From Dechloromonas sp. (GTDB lineage: Bacteria; Pseudomonadota; Gammaproteobacteria; Burkholderiales; Rhodocyclaceae): a stretch of DNA of 64,000 nucleotides. Each line of letters opens with the position of its first letter. Positions within the stretch are counted from its first letter, which is position 1. Of the stretch, positions 38,040-49,307 are shown piece after piece. The position numbers were made by a program, and so were the translations under genes. The stretch lies in contig JAQUAX010000012.1 in the NCBI GenBank assembly GCA_028687035.1, forward strand, positions 62,001 to 126,000, written 5' to 3'. Below the pieces are notes generated by a model. The model was given only the letters and a program-made list of their open reading frames with translations. It made no database searches and had not been told where the DNA came from.

Positions 38040-38758
38040 ACCAAGCGATGAGTGCGAAAGCGATGCGCTGGGGCCGCCGGCTGGCGACCGCAGGCGTCGT
38101 GGCGCTGGCGCTCGCCGGCGGGGCGTCGGCCCAGGACGAACACGATCCCTACGAGGGCTTCAACCGGACGATGTTTACGGTCAACGAAGCGATCGACACC
38201 TATGCCGCGAAGCCGATCGCCAAGGGCTACGACAAGGCCGTGCCGCTGCCGGTCAAGGCCGGCGTCGGCAACTTCTTCAACAATGCCGGCGACCTGTGGA
38301 TCGGCCTGAACGGCGCGCTGCAGGGCAAGCTGCCGGATGCCGGGAACGATCTGGCCCGGCTGCTGATCAACTCGACGGTCGGCATCTTCGGCCTGTTCGA
38401 CGTCGCCAGCGAACTCGGCCTCGAGAAGCACGAAGAGGACTTCGGTCAGACGCTGGCGGTCTGGGGCGTCTCCGACGGCGGCTACCTGTACTGGCCGATC
38501 ATCGGGCCGCGCACCGTGCGCGACACCTTTGGCTGGGGCGTCGATACCTTCGGCGACCCGGTGATGGCGACCCGCCCGGTCAGCGTCCGCAACGGCATGG
38601 CCGCGCTGCGCTTCGTCGATATCCGGGCCAGCCTGTTGCCGGCCGACAAGGTGGTCGAAGAGGCCGCCCTCGACAAGTACGCCTATATCCGCGACGGTTA
38701 CCTGCAACGCCGCCGCAACCTGATCTACGATGGCCGCCCGCCGCGGCTCGACGACTGA
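38036..38758 (+). CDS. mlaA: Outer-membrane phospholipid protein MlaA (VacJ), no lipobox
   Basis: Removes misplaced phospholipids from the outer leaflet and hands them to MlaC. The family core is clear: DPYEGFNRTMFTVNEAID, NFFNNAGD, and DVASELGLEKHEEDFGQTLAVWGV. 240 residues. Unlike the E. coli lipoprotein, the signal region ends in GGASAQ and the whole protein has no cysteine, so it should be cut by signal peptidase I, or kept by its hydrophobic segment, instead of being lipidated. It sits between mlaD and mlaC, where E. coli has none. Confidence 0.94.
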   Translation: MNQAMSAKAMRWGRRLATAGVVALALAGGASAQDEHDPYEGFNRTMFTVNEAIDTYAAKPIAKGYDKAVPLPVKAGVGNFFNNAGDLWIGLNGALQGKLPDAGNDLARLLINSTVGIFGLFDVASELGLEKHEEDFGQTLAVWGVSDGGYLYWPIIGPRTVRDTFGWGVDTFGDPVMATRPVSVRNGMAALRFVDIRASLLPADKVVEEAALDKYAYIRDGYLQRRRNLIYDGRPPRLDD

Positions 38759-38775
38759 TTACTGCCGAATACACC

Positions 38776-39384
38776 ATGATGAAAAAGCTGTTTTCCCTGC
38801 TGTTGACCCTCCTGATCTCTTCCGCCGCCTTCGCCCAGGAGGCGCCGGACGCGCTGATCCAGCGCGTAACCGAGGAAGTGCTGGAAATCGTCCGCAAGGA
38901 CAAGGATATCCAGAACGGCAGTACCCAGAAGGTGGTCGACCTGGCCGAAAAGAAGGTGCTGCCGCACTTCAACTTCCAGCACATGACGGCGCTCGCGCTC
39001 GGCAAGGAATGGCGCAAGGCGTCGCCGCAACAGCAGCAGCAGCTGACCGCCGAGTTCAAGACGCTGCTCGTCCGGACCTACTCCAATGCGCTGACCGGCT
39101 ACCGCAACCAGCGCATCGTCTACAAGCCGTTCAAGATGAACGCCGGCGACACCGACGTGCTGGTCCGCACCGAGGTCGTGCAGCCGGGCAGCAAGCCGGT
39201 CCAGCTCGACTACAGCCTGGAAAAGCAGGACAGCGGCTGGAAGGTCTATGACGTCGTGGTCGCCGGCATCAGCCTGGTCACCAACTACCGCGACCAGTTC
39301 GGCCAGGAAGTGCGCAACGGCGGCATCGACGGCCTGATCGCTTCGATCGCGGCGAAGAACAAGTCGCTGGAAAACCGCAAATGA
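38776..39384 (+). CDS. mlaC: Periplasmic phospholipid shuttle MlaC
   Basis: Soluble carrier between MlaA and MlaD, 202 residues with a signal peptide ending SSAAFAQ. Conserved HFNFQHMTALALGKEWRKAS and LVRTYSNALTGYRNQ segments identify it. Start at the first of two adjacent ATG codons, 17 bases after mlaA; the stop overlaps mlaB (ATGA). Confidence 0.95.
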   Translation: MMKKLFSLLLTLLISSAAFAQEAPDALIQRVTEEVLEIVRKDKDIQNGSTQKVVDLAEKKVLPHFNFQHMTALALGKEWRKASPQQQQQLTAEFKTLLVRTYSNALTGYRNQRIVYKPFKMNAGDTDVLVRTEVVQPGSKPVQLDYSLEKQDSGWKVYDVVVAGISLVTNYRDQFGQEVRNGGIDGLIASIAAKNKSLENRK

Positions 39385-39662
39385 TTGAACGCCAGGCCGG
39401 GCGCCTCGTCGTCACGGCGCCGCTGACCCTGGCCAATGCGCGCGGCCTGCTCGAAGCAGGCCGTGCTGCTTTGCAGCCGGGCGAGCAGGTTTTCGATTTC
39501 TCGCAGGTCGGCGAAGGCGATTCGTCGGCCGTCGCCGTGATGCTGGGTTGGCTGCGCGCCGCCGACGCTACGCGGTCGACCGTCCGTTTTGCCCATATTC
39601 CGGCCGGCGTCCGTTCGCTGGCCGAGTTGTACGGCGTTACCGACCTGCTGCCGCTGGCCTGA
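39381..39662 (+). CDS. mlaB: STAS-domain protein MlaB
   Basis: Small cytoplasmic STAS protein, 93 residues, that binds MlaF and supports its activity. The conserved VGEGDSSAVAVMLGWLR segment carries the serine-rich loop typical of the family. It overlaps mlaC by four bases and closes the mla set. Confidence 0.9.
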   Translation: MIERQAGRLVVTAPLTLANARGLLEAGRAALQPGEQVFDFSQVGEGDSSAVAVMLGWLRAADATRSTVRFAHIPAGVRSLAELYGVTDLLPLA

Positions 39663-39675
39663 GCCGGCTTTCATC

Positions 39676-40395
39676 ATGGTTGCAGCCGTTTCCATCGTCG
39701 ACGTCGTCAAGCATTTCGGTGCGCTGCAGGCGCTCGCCGGCGTTTCGCTGGAGATCGCCGAAGGCGAGTTCTTCGGCCTGCTCGGGCCGAACGGCGCCGG
39801 CAAGACGACGCTGATCTCGTCGCTGGCCGGCCTGGTCCGGCCCGATTCCGGCATGCTGAAGGTGCTCGGCCACGACGTCGTCCGCGATTTCCGCGAAGCC
39901 CGGCGCTCTCTCGGCGTCGTGCCGCAGGAGCTGGTCTTTGATCCCTTCTTCAACGTCCGCGAGACGCTGCGCATCCAGTCCGGCTATTTCGGCATCCGCA
40001 AGAACGACGACTGGATCGACGAGATCCTCGAGAACCTCGACCTGACCGGCAAGGCCGACGTCAACATGCGCCGCCTGTCGGGCGGCATGAAGCGCCGCGT
40101 GCTGGTCGCCCAGGCGCTGGTGCACAAGCCGCCGGTGATCGTCCTCGACGAGCCGACGGCCGGCGTCGACGTCGAGCTGCGCCAGGGGCTGTGGCAGTTC
40201 ATCCGCCGGCTGAACGGCGAGGGCCACACCATCATCCTGACCACGCATTACCTGGAAGAGGCCGAGGCGCTGTGCAACCGCATCGCGCTGATGAAGCAGG
40301 GCCGCGTCGTCGCGCTCGACACCACGGCCAACCTGATGGCGGCGCATCCGGGCGCCTCGCTGGAGGAGGTTTTCGTGCGGACCTTGCAGCAATGA
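39676..40395 (+). CDS. ABC-2 type exporter, ATP-binding subunit
   Basis: 239 residues with Walker A GPNGAGKTT, signature LSGGMKRR and Walker B VIVLDEPTAGVD, followed by TTHYLEEAE, all typical of ABC-2 drug or polysaccharide exporters such as YadG and NodI. The ATG at 39676 follows mlaB by 13 bases; an upstream in-frame start would overlap mlaB heavily. Its stop overlaps the permease start. Substrate unknown. Confidence 0.92.
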   Translation: MVAAVSIVDVVKHFGALQALAGVSLEIAEGEFFGLLGPNGAGKTTLISSLAGLVRPDSGMLKVLGHDVVRDFREARRSLGVVPQELVFDPFFNVRETLRIQSGYFGIRKNDDWIDEILENLDLTGKADVNMRRLSGGMKRRVLVAQALVHKPPVIVLDEPTAGVDVELRQGLWQFIRRLNGEGHTIILTTHYLEEAEALCNRIALMKQGRVVALDTTANLMAAHPGASLEEVFVRTLQQ

Positions 40396-41186
40396 GCGGC
40401 CCGGGCCAACGCGCGAGCGCCTGGGAGGCGCAGCTGACCGGTTTCCTGACGCTGTTCTACAAGGAATTCCTGCGCTTCTGGAAGGTCAGCTTCCAGACCG
40501 TCGCGGCGCCGGTGCTGACGGCGCTGCTCTACCTGCTGATCTTCGGCCACGTGCTCGACGAGCACGTCACGGTGCACGGGGTGCGCTACACCAGTTTCCT
40601 GATCCCGGGCCTGGTGATGATGCAGGTGCTGCAGAACGCCTTCGCCAATTCGTCGTCCAGCCTGATCCAGGCCAAGATCACCGGTTCCATCGTCTTCGTG
40701 CTGCTGCCGCCGATTTCCTACGGCGCCTTCTTCCTCGCCTACGTGCTGGCGGCGATGGTGCGCGGCCTGCTGGTCGGCGTCGGCGTGCTGCTCGCGACCG
40801 TCTGGTTCGCCGAACTGCGCGTCGAGGCGCCGCTGTGGATACTCGCCTTCTCGCTGTTCGGCGGCGCGCTGTTCGGCGCGCTCGGCATGATTGCCGGCAT
40901 CTGGTCCGAGAAGTTCGACCAGCTGGCCGCTTTCCAGAATTTCCTGATCATGCCGCTGACCATGCTGTCCGGCGTTTTCTACTCGATTTACACCCTGCCG
41001 TCGTTCTGGCAGGGGCTGTCGCATTACAATCCCGTCTTTTACCTGATCGACGGCTTCCGTTACGGCTTTTTCGGCGTCTCCGACATGGCGCCGCAGTACA
41101 GCCTGGCGGTCGTCGTCGCCTGCTTCGCGGCGGTTGCGGCGCTGACGCTGAACCTGCTGAAACGGGGCTGGAAACTCCGAGCCTGA
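40392..41186 (+). CDS. ABC-2 type exporter, permease subunit
   Basis: 264 residues, six predicted helices, YadH/NodJ-like, with the ABC-2 signature region LSGVFYSIYTLPSFWQGLSHYNP. It overlaps the ATPase gene by four bases. Together they form a full exporter. Its constant location between mla and murA in Betaproteobacteria hints at an envelope role, but the substrate is not known. Confidence 0.92.
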   Translation: MSGPGQRASAWEAQLTGFLTLFYKEFLRFWKVSFQTVAAPVLTALLYLLIFGHVLDEHVTVHGVRYTSFLIPGLVMMQVLQNAFANSSSSLIQAKITGSIVFVLLPPISYGAFFLAYVLAAMVRGLLVGVGVLLATVWFAELRVEAPLWILAFSLFGGALFGALGMIAGIWSEKFDQLAAFQNFLIMPLTMLSGVFYSIYTLPSFWQGLSHYNPVFYLIDGFRYGFFGVSDMAPQYSLAVVVACFAAVAALTLNLLKRGWKLRA

Positions 41187-41190
41187 CCCG

Positions 41191-42679
<1,489 letters not shown>

Positions 42680-42695
42680 GAAAGGGAGCAAGCAC

Positions 42696-43340
42696 GTGAC
42701 CGGCATCACCATCGCCCTGTCGAAGGGCCGCATCTTCGACGAAACCCTGCCGCTGCTCGCCGCGGCCGGCATCGTTCCCAAGGAAAATCCGGAAACCTCC
42801 CGGAAGCTGATCATCGAGACCAACCAGCCGGACGTGCGCGTCGTCATCGTCCGCGCGACCGATGTGCCGACCTACGTCCAGTACGGCGCGGCCGACCTCG
42901 GCGTCGCCGGCAAGGACGTGCTGATCGAGCACGGCGGCGAAGGCCTGTACGCGCCGCTCGACCTGAAGATCGCCAAGTGCCGGATGATGGTCGCGATTCC
43001 CGAGGGCTTCGATTACCAAAACGCGGTGCGCCAGGGCGCGCGGCTGAAGGTCGCGTCCAAGTACATCAAGACGGCGAGGGAACATTTCGCCAGCAAGGGC
43101 GTCCATGTCGACCTGATCAAGCTCTACGGCTCGATGGAGCTGGCGCCGCTGGCCGGGCTGGCCGACGCCATCGTCGATCTGGTGTCGACCGGCGGCACGC
43201 TGAAGGCGAACAAGCTGGTCGCCGTCGAGCACATCATGGACATCTCGTCGCGCCTGGTCGTCAACCAGGCCTCGCTGAAGGTCAAGCGCGAGACCCTGCA
43301 ACCGATCATCGACGCCTTCGCACAGGCGGTGGAGAAATAA
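42696..43340 (+). CDS. hisG: ATP phosphoribosyltransferase catalytic subunit, short form
   Basis: First histidine step, joining ATP and PRPP. At 214 residues it lacks the regulatory domain of long HisG, so it must work with HisZ, which is not in this window. Motifs: [16 protein letters not shown] and the PRPP loop [17 protein letters not shown] start with an AAAGGGAG ribosome site. Confidence 0.96.
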   Translation: MTGITIALSKGRIFDETLPLLAAAGIVPKENPETSRKLIIETNQPDVRVVIVRATDVPTYVQYGAADLGVAGKDVLIEHGGEGLYAPLDLKIAKCRMMVAIPEGFDYQNAVRQGARLKVASKYIKTAREHFASKGVHVDLIKLYGSMELAPLAGLADAIVDLVSTGGTLKANKLVAVEHIMDISSRLVVNQASLKVKRETLQPIIDAFAQAVEK

Positions 43341-43344
43341 GCCC

Positions 43345-44646
43345 ATGGTCGCCATCAAGCGCCTGTCCACGGTAGACGCCGGTTTTGCGGCGAAAATGAA
43401 GGAACTGCTGGCCTTCGAGGCGGCAGCCGACGAAGGCATCGAGCGCACGGTCGCCGGCATCCTGGCCGACGTCAAGGCGCGCGGCGACGCCGCGGTGGTC
43501 GAATACACCAACCGCTTCGACCGTCTGACGGCGGGCTCGATGGCCGAACTGGAACTGTCGCAGGACGAGCTGCAGAAGGCGCTCGCCGGCCTGCCGGCCG
43601 AGCGCCGCGCCGCGCTGGAAGCCGCTGCCGGCCGCGTCCGCGCGTACCACGAGCGGCAGAAGCTCGAAGGCTGGTCCTATACCGAAGCCGACGGCACGCT
43701 GCTCGGCCAGATGATCACGCCGCTCGACCGCGTCGGCCTGTACGTGCCGGGCGGCAAGGCGGCGTATCCGTCGTCGGTGCTGATGAACGCGATCCCGGCC
43801 AAGGTCGCCGGCGTCAAGGAACTGATCATGGTCGTGCCGACGCCGGGCGGCGAGCACAACCAGTTGGTGCTGGCGGCGGCCTGCTTGGCCGGCGTCGACC
43901 GCGTGTTCACGATGGGCGGCGCCCAGGCCGTCGGCGCGCTGGCCTACGGCACGCAGACCGTGCCGCAGGTCGACAAGATCGTCGGTCCGGGCAACGCCTA
44001 CGTCGCCACCGCCAAGCGCCGGGTGTTCGGCATCGTCGGCATCGACATGGTCGCCGGCCCGTCGGAAATCCTGGTTGTCTCGGATGGCTCGGGCAACCCG
44101 GACTGGGTCGCGATGGATCTGTTCTCGCAGGCCGAGCACGACGAGCTGGCGCAGTCGATCCTGATCTGCACCGACGCCGCCTTCATCGAACGCGTGCAGG
44201 CGAGCATCGAGAAGCTGCTGCCGACCATGCCGCGCCAGGAAGTGATCCGCACCTCGCTGACCAACCGCGGCGCCTTCATCCTGGTCCGCGACCTGGCCGA
44301 GGCCGTCGAGATCGCCAACCGCGTCGCCCCGGAACACCTCGAGCTGGCGCTGGCCGATCCCGACCCCTGGGTCGAGCAGATCCACCACGCCGGCGCGATC
44401 TTCATCGGCCACTACACGTCGGAATCGCTGGGCGACTACTGCGCCGGGCCGAACCACGTGCTGCCGACTTCCGGCTCGGCGCGCTTCTCGTCGCCGCTGG
44501 GCGTCTACGATTTCCAGAAGCGGACCAGCCTGATCAAGGTGTCCAGGGCCGGCGCCCAGACGCTGGGCCGCATCGCCGGCACGCTGGCCGACGGCGAGGG
44601 CCTGCCGGCGCACGCCGCCTCGGCGCGGCTGCGCCTGGAAGACTGA
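43345..44646 (+). CDS. hisD: Histidinol dehydrogenase
   Basis: Last two oxidations of histidine synthesis, histidinol to histidine. Zinc enzyme of 433 residues with [24 protein letters not shown], the AEHDE catalytic region and VAPEHLEL. It follows hisG by four bases. The next his gene in the usual order, hisC, is 1.5 kb away on the other strand. Confidence 0.97.
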   Translation: MVAIKRLSTVDAGFAAKMKELLAFEAAADEGIERTVAGILADVKARGDAAVVEYTNRFDRLTAGSMAELELSQDELQKALAGLPAERRAALEAAAGRVRAYHERQKLEGWSYTEADGTLLGQMITPLDRVGLYVPGGKAAYPSSVLMNAIPAKVAGVKELIMVVPTPGGEHNQLVLAAACLAGVDRVFTMGGAQAVGALAYGTQTVPQVDKIVGPGNAYVATAKRRVFGIVGIDMVAGPSEILVVSDGSGNPDWVAMDLFSQAEHDELAQSILICTDAAFIERVQASIEKLLPTMPRQEVIRTSLTNRGAFILVRDLAEAVEIANRVAPEHLELALADPDPWVEQIHHAGAIFIGHYTSESLGDYCAGPNHVLPTSGSARFSSPLGVYDFQKRTSLIKVSRAGAQTLGRIAGTLADGEGLPAHAASARLRLED

Positions 44647-44678
44647 GCGCGGTTCCGGGCCGGCGCCTGCGGTCGACC

Positions 44679-45236
44679 GTGGAAAATCGGCAAAATCCCG
44701 AGCGCCCGGACCTCCGGGCGCTTTTTTTCGGCTTCTCGTCGGTCGGCCTGTCCGGCTTCGGCGGCGTGCTGCCCTTCGCGCGGCGCATGCTGGTCGAGGA
44801 GCGGCGCTGGATGAGTGCCGAGGAATTCAACACCCAGCTCGGCCTGTGCCAGTTCCTGCCCGGGCCGAACGTCGTCAATCTCGCGGTGCTGGTCGGCAAG
44901 CGCTACCAGGGCGTGTTCGGCGCCATCGTCGCGCCGGTCGGGCTGCTCGCCGGGCCGTTCGCGATCGTGCTGCTGCTGGCGCTGCTCTACGACCGCTACG
45001 GCAACCTGCCGCAGGCGCAGTCCATGCTGCGCGGCATCGCCGCGGTCGGCTGCGGCCTGCTGTTCGCGATGGCCTGGCGGATGGGCGCGGCGCTCAAGGA
45101 CAAGGTGGTTTTCCTGCCGTTCGCCGCGTTGACCGTGGCGGCGATCGCCGGCCTGCGCTGGCCGATGCCCTGGGTCATGCTCGGCGGCCTCGCGCTGTCC
45201 GGCGGCGTCGCTTACTGGCGGCTGGGCAGGAAATGA
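44679..45236 (+). CDS. Chromate transporter, ChrA N-half type
   Basis: 185 residues with about five helices. It carries the CHR repeat signature SVGLSGFGGVLPFARRMLVEE and LCQFLPGPNVVNLAVLVG. It is a single-domain (short-chain) CHR protein that probably pairs with the next gene; in long ChrA the two are fused. GTG start. The pair splits hisD from hisB. Confidence 0.9.
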   Translation: MENRQNPERPDLRALFFGFSSVGLSGFGGVLPFARRMLVEERRWMSAEEFNTQLGLCQFLPGPNVVNLAVLVGKRYQGVFGAIVAPVGLLAGPFAIVLLLALLYDRYGNLPQAQSMLRGIAAVGCGLLFAMAWRMGAALKDKVVFLPFAALTVAAIAGLRWPMPWVMLGGLALSGGVAYWRLGRK

Positions 45237-45751
45237 TCGTCGGCCAGTTGTTCCTCGAGTTCGCGCTGCTGTCCTTCGTCGCCTTCGGCGGCGCGACCGC
45301 GCTGCTGCCCGAGATGCACCGTGTCGTCGTCGAGAACCACCATTGGCTCGACGACACGACCTTCACCCACCTGTACGCGATCGCCCAGGCGGCGCCCGGG
45401 CCGAACGTGCTGGTCGTCACGCTGATCGGCTGGGAAGTCGCCGGACCGGCCGGCGCGCTGGCGACGACGCTGGCGATGTGCCTGCCGATGAGCGTGCTGA
45501 TCTACCTGCTGATCGACCGCTGGGAAAGCTTCGCCGGCAAGCGCTGGCAGAGGGCGGTCAGTCTCGGCGTGGCGCCGCTGGCGGTCGGCCTGATCTTCTC
45601 GGGCGCGACGCTGATCGCGCAGGCGGCCGGGCTGGGCTGGGCCGGGGTCGGCCTGGTGCTGGCGACGGTGGCGGTCAGCCTGCGTTCGAAAATCCACCCG
45701 CTGTGGCTGATCGCCGGCGGGGCGCTGCTCGGCCTGGCCGGGCTGGTCTGA
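45233..45751 (+). CDS. Chromate transporter, ChrA C-half type
   Basis: 172 residues, the second short CHR protein: FVAFGGATALLPEMHRVVVE and AQAAPGPNVLVVTLIGW are the repeat signatures. It overlaps the first by four bases (ATGA), suggesting a heterodimer. Chromate export is the family activity; other oxyanions are possible. Confidence 0.9.
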   Translation: MIVGQLFLEFALLSFVAFGGATALLPEMHRVVVENHHWLDDTTFTHLYAIAQAAPGPNVLVVTLIGWEVAGPAGALATTLAMCLPMSVLIYLLIDRWESFAGKRWQRAVSLGVAPLAVGLIFSGATLIAQAAGLGWAGVGLVLATVAVSLRSKIHPLWLIAGGALLGLAGLV

Positions 45752-45760
45752 GGCGGGCGC

Positions 45761-46123
45761 TCAGTCCGTCTGGCCGCAATCCCGCTGGCAGGTGCGCATT
45801 TCGTCGAGTAGGCCGACCAGGCGGTGCGACGCGTCGGCCAGTTCGGGCAGCATCATGTCGGCGTCGCCGGCCATGCCGTTCTCGCTGAGGTCGAGGATTT
45901 CGGCGCACAGCGCGTGGAAGCGGTCGTGCTCGACGGCGAGCAGCCGGAACAGCGGCTGGCGGGCGCAGGGGCCGTCGGCGGCCTTCAGCGCGGCGGCCAG
46001 CGTGCAGCTGCGGTGCCCGGACAGCGGCATGTCGGCGTAGCTGCCGGCCGCGAAGGCGTTCATGAACTGCCGGCGCCACAGGTTGTGCAGGCGGATTTCC
46101 TCGTCGAAGTTGATCCGGTTCAT
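45761..46123 (-). CDS. CZB (zinc-binding chemoreceptor) domain protein
   Basis: 120-residue soluble protein resembling a free-standing CZB domain: HNLWRRQF near the start, GHRSCTLAAAL for the His-Cys part, and EHDRFHALCAEIL near residue 70, giving the three-His-one-Cys zinc set of that family. In chemoreceptors CZB senses zinc or hypochlorous acid. A GAGGAAAA ribosome site supports the ATG at 46123. It lies 17 bases after hisC on the same strand and faces the chrA pair. Confidence 0.75.
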   Translation of the reverse strand: MNRINFDEEIRLHNLWRRQFMNAFAAGSYADMPLSGHRSCTLAAALKAADGPCARQPLFRLLAVEHDRFHALCAEILDLSENGMAGDADMMLPELADASHRLVGLLDEMRTCQRDCGQTD

Positions 46124-46140
46124 GGTGTCTTTTCCTCGGG

Positions 46141-47220
46141 TCAGGCGGCCGGGTTCAGGATGGCGCGCAGCGCGTCGGTCAGCGCCCGGCATTCGGCGTC
46201 GGTGCCGACGGTGATGCGCAGGAACTGGTCGATGCGCGGCTGCCTGAAATGGCGGACGATGATGTTGCGCTCGCGCAGCGCTTTCGCCAGTTCGCCGGCG
46301 TCGTGCGCCGGATGGCGGGCAAAGATGAAATTGGCGGCCGACGGCAGCACCTCGAAGCCCAGTCCGGCGAGATCGGCGGTCAGCGCGTCGCGGGTGGCGA
46401 CGACGGCGGCGCAGGTCTGGTCGAAGTAGGTCTGGTCGTCGATCGCGGCGACCGCGCCGGCGATCGCCAGGCGGTCGAGCGGGTAGGAGTTGAAGCTGTT
46501 CTTGACCCGTTCCAGCGCCTCGATCAGTTCCGGGTGGCCGACCGCATAGCCGACGCGCAGCCCGGCCAGCGAGCGCGACTTGGACAGCGTATGGACGACC
46601 AGCAGGTTGTCGTGGCGGTCGACCAGCGAAATGGCCGATTTCCCGCCGAAGTCGACGTAGGCCTCATCGACGACGACGACCGAGTCCGGATTGGCGGAGA
46701 CGATGCGCTCGACCGCGTCCAGCGGCAGCAGCCGGCCGGTCGGCGCGTTCGGATTGGGGAAGATGATGCCGCCGTTCGGGCGGCCGCAGTAGCCGTCCGG
46801 GTCAATCGCGAAGTCGTCGGCGAGCGGCACGGTCGCGTACTCGACGCCGTACAGGCCGCAATACACCGGGTAGAAGCTGTAGCTGATGTCCGGGAACAGG
46901 ATGGGCTGCTCGTGCTTGAGCAGCGCCATGAAGACGTGCGCCAGCACCTCGTCGGAGCCGTTGCCGACGAAGACCTGGGCCGGCGTCACCGCGTAGCGGC
47001 GGGCCACCGCGGCCTTCAGCAGGTCGGCGTTGGGGTCGGGGTAGAGGCGCAGGCGGGCCGCATCGCCGTCGAGTTCCGCCTGGATCGCGGCCAGCGCTTT
47101 CGGCGACGGCGGATAGGGGTTCTCGTTGGTGTTGAGCTTGATCAGGTTGGCGATCTTGGGCTGTTCGCCCGGTACGTAGGGGGTGAGGTCGCGGACCACC
47201 CGGCTCCAGAAACGGCTCAT
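46141..47220 (-). CDS. hisC: Histidinol-phosphate aminotransferase
   Basis: PLP enzyme of 359 residues converting imidazole-acetol phosphate to histidinol phosphate. [30 protein letters not shown] and the Schiff-base lysine in [13 protein letters not shown] are present. It is the only his gene on the minus strand, diverging from hisB across 75 bases. Confidence 0.95.
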   Translation of the reverse strand: MSRFWSRVVRDLTPYVPGEQPKIANLIKLNTNENPYPPSPKALAAIQAELDGDAARLRLYPDPNADLLKAAVARRYAVTPAQVFVGNGSDEVLAHVFMALLKHEQPILFPDISYSFYPVYCGLYGVEYATVPLADDFAIDPDGYCGRPNGGIIFPNPNAPTGRLLPLDAVERIVSANPDSVVVVDEAYVDFGGKSAISLVDRHDNLLVVHTLSKSRSLAGLRVGYAVGHPELIEALERVKNSFNSYPLDRLAIAGAVAAIDDQTYFDQTCAAVVATRDALTADLAGLGFEVLPSAANFIFARHPAHDAGELAKALRERNIIVRHFRQPRIDQFLRITVGTDAECRALTDALRAILNPAA

Positions 47221-47295
47221 GGGATTTCTTGGGTTTGAAAGCAGGGCGAAATGGTATCATGCCCTTCCGTTTCAACGATTTCCCGGCCTTTTCCG

Positions 47296-47883
47296 ATGCG
47301 GCAGACCGAAGTTACCCGTAACACCCTGGAGACGCAGATCACCGTGAGTCTCGACCTGGACGGCTCCGGCCAGGGCAAGTTCGCCACCGGCGTTCCCTTC
47401 CTCGACCACATGCTCGACCAGATCGCCCGCCATGGCCTGATCGACCTCGACATCACCGCCCACGGCGACCTGCACATCGACGCCCACCACACCGTCGAGG
47501 ACATCGGGATCACGCTCGGCCAGGCGCTGGCCAGGGCCTGGGGCGACAAGAAGGGGCTGACCCGCTACGGCCACAGCTACGTGCCGCTCGACGAGGCGCT
47601 GTCGCGCGTCGTCATCGACCTGTCCGGCCGGCCGGGGCTGGAGTTCAACGTCGAATTCACGCGGGCGACGATCGGCGCCTTCGACGTCGATCTCATTTCC
47701 GAATTCTTCCACGGCCTGGTCAACCATGCCGGCATGACGCTGCACATCGACAACCTGCGCGGCAAGAACGCCCACCACCAGGCCGAGACCATCTTCAAGG
47801 CCTTCGGCCGCGCGCTGCGCATGGCGGTGACGCCGGACCCGCGGATGGCCGGCACGATGCCCTCGACCAAGGGCTCGCTGTGA
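47296..47883 (+). CDS. hisB: Imidazoleglycerol-phosphate dehydratase
   Basis: Monofunctional HisB dehydratase (no phosphatase domain), 195 residues, the standard length. Metal motifs [22 protein letters not shown] and [10 protein letters not shown](F) are intact. The ATG at 47296 fits family starts. It begins the second part of the his run; hisH overlaps its end (GTGA). Confidence 0.96.
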   Translation: MRQTEVTRNTLETQITVSLDLDGSGQGKFATGVPFLDHMLDQIARHGLIDLDITAHGDLHIDAHHTVEDIGITLGQALARAWGDKKGLTRYGHSYVPLDEALSRVVIDLSGRPGLEFNVEFTRATIGAFDVDLISEFFHGLVNHAGMTLHIDNLRGKNAHHQAETIFKAFGRALRMAVTPDPRMAGTMPSTKGSL

Positions 47884-48527
47884 CCCCGGCCGGCAACACG
47901 ATCGCCGTCATCGACTACGGCATGGGCAACCTGCGCTCGGTGTCGAAGGCGCTGGAGCACGTGGCCGGCGGCAAGCCGGTGGTCGTCACCGCCGATCCGG
48001 CCGTGGTCGCCGCCGCCGAGCGCGTCGTCTTCCCCGGCCAGGGCGCGATGCCCGACTGCATGCGCGAGCTCGACGCCCGCGGCCTGCGCCAGGCCGTGCT
48101 CGATGCCGCCCGCGACAAGCCTTTCCTCGGCATCTGTGTCGGTGAGCAGATGCTGTTCGAGCACAGCGACGAGGGCAATGTCCCGGCGCTCGGCGTCTTT
48201 GCCGGCAACGTCGTCCGTTTTCCCGACGAGAAGATGGTCGACCGCGAAGGCCGACGCCTGAAGGTGCCGCACATGGGCTGGAACGAGGTGCGCCAGCAGC
48301 CGCATGCGCTGTGGCGCGACATCGCCGACGGCGCCCGCTTCTACTTCGTGCACAGCTACTTCGTGCAGCCGGCCGACCCCGCGCTGGCGACCGGCAGTTG
48401 CAGCTACGGCGTGCCCTTTACCTGTGCGGTGGGCCGGGATAATATCTTCGCGGTTCAATTCCACCCCGAGAAAAGCGCTCGCGACGGCCTGCAGTTGCTG
48501 AAGAATTTCGTCGAATGGCGGCCCTGA
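47880..48527 (+). CDS. hisH: Imidazole glycerol phosphate synthase, glutaminase subunit
   Basis: Releases ammonia from glutamine for HisF. Class I amidotransferase of 215 residues with the nucleophile cysteine in [11 protein letters not shown] and the His-Glu pair in [14 protein letters not shown] start overlapping hisB. Confidence 0.96.
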   Translation: MTPAGNTIAVIDYGMGNLRSVSKALEHVAGGKPVVVTADPAVVAAAERVVFPGQGAMPDCMRELDARGLRQAVLDAARDKPFLGICVGEQMLFEHSDEGNVPALGVFAGNVVRFPDEKMVDREGRRLKVPHMGWNEVRQQPHALWRDIADGARFYFVHSYFVQPADPALATGSCSYGVPFTCAVGRDNIFAVQFHPEKSARDGLQLLKNFVEWRP

Positions 48528-48566
48528 GTCGCCGCCTCCCCCGAGTCCATTCCCGCTAATTTCCCC

Positions 48567-49307
48567 ATGCTGATCATTCCCGCGATTGACCTCAAGGACG
48601 GCCAGTGCGTCCGCCTCAAACAAGGCCTGATGGAACAGGCCACCGTGTTTTCGGAGAGCCCGGCCGAGCAGGCCCGGCACTGGCTGGATCAGGGCGCCCG
48701 TCGCCTGCATCTGGTCGACCTCGACGGCGCCTTCGCCGGCAAGCCGAAGAACCAGGCGGCGATCAAGGCCATCCTGGCCGAACTCGGCGACGAGATTCCG
48801 GTCCAGCTCGGCGGCGGCATCCGCGACCTCGACACCATCGAGCGCTGCCTGGACGCCGGCCTGACCTACGTGATCATCGGCACCGCCGCGGTCAAGAACC
48901 CGGGCTTCCTGGCCGACGCCTGTGTCGCCTTCCCGGGCCATATCATCGTCGGCCTCGACGCCAAGGACGGCAAGGTGGCGACCGACGGCTGGTCCAAGCT
49001 GACCGGCCACGATGTCGTCGACCTCGGCAAGAAGTACGAGGACTACGGCGTCGAATCGATCATCTACACCGACATCGGCCGCGATGGCATGCTGTCCGGC
49101 ATCAACATCGACGCCACGGTGCGCCTGGCGCAGGCGCTGACCATTCCGGTGATCGCCTCGGGCGGCCTGTCCAACCTCGACGACATCCGCAAGCTGTGCG
49201 AAGTCGAGGGCGAGGGCGTCGTCGGTACCATCGCCGGCCGCGCGATCTACGACGGCTCGCTCGACTTCCAGGCCGCGCAGACGCTGGCCGACGAGCTGGG
49301 CGCCTGA
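48567..49307 (+). CDS. hisA: ProFAR isomerase
   Basis: TIM-barrel isomerase of the histidine pathway, 246 residues. [24 protein letters not shown] start, [12 protein letters not shown] and [11 protein letters not shown] carry the catalytic aspartates. It starts 39 bases after hisH and shares one base with hisF (TGATG). Confidence 0.96.
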   Translation: MLIIPAIDLKDGQCVRLKQGLMEQATVFSESPAEQARHWLDQGARRLHLVDLDGAFAGKPKNQAAIKAILAELGDEIPVQLGGGIRDLDTIERCLDAGLTYVIIGTAAVKNPGFLADACVAFPGHIIVGLDAKDGKVATDGWSKLTGHDVVDLGKKYEDYGVESIIYTDIGRDGMLSGINIDATVRLAQALTIPVIASGGLSNLDDIRKLCEVEGEGVVGTIAGRAIYDGSLDFQAAQTLADELGA

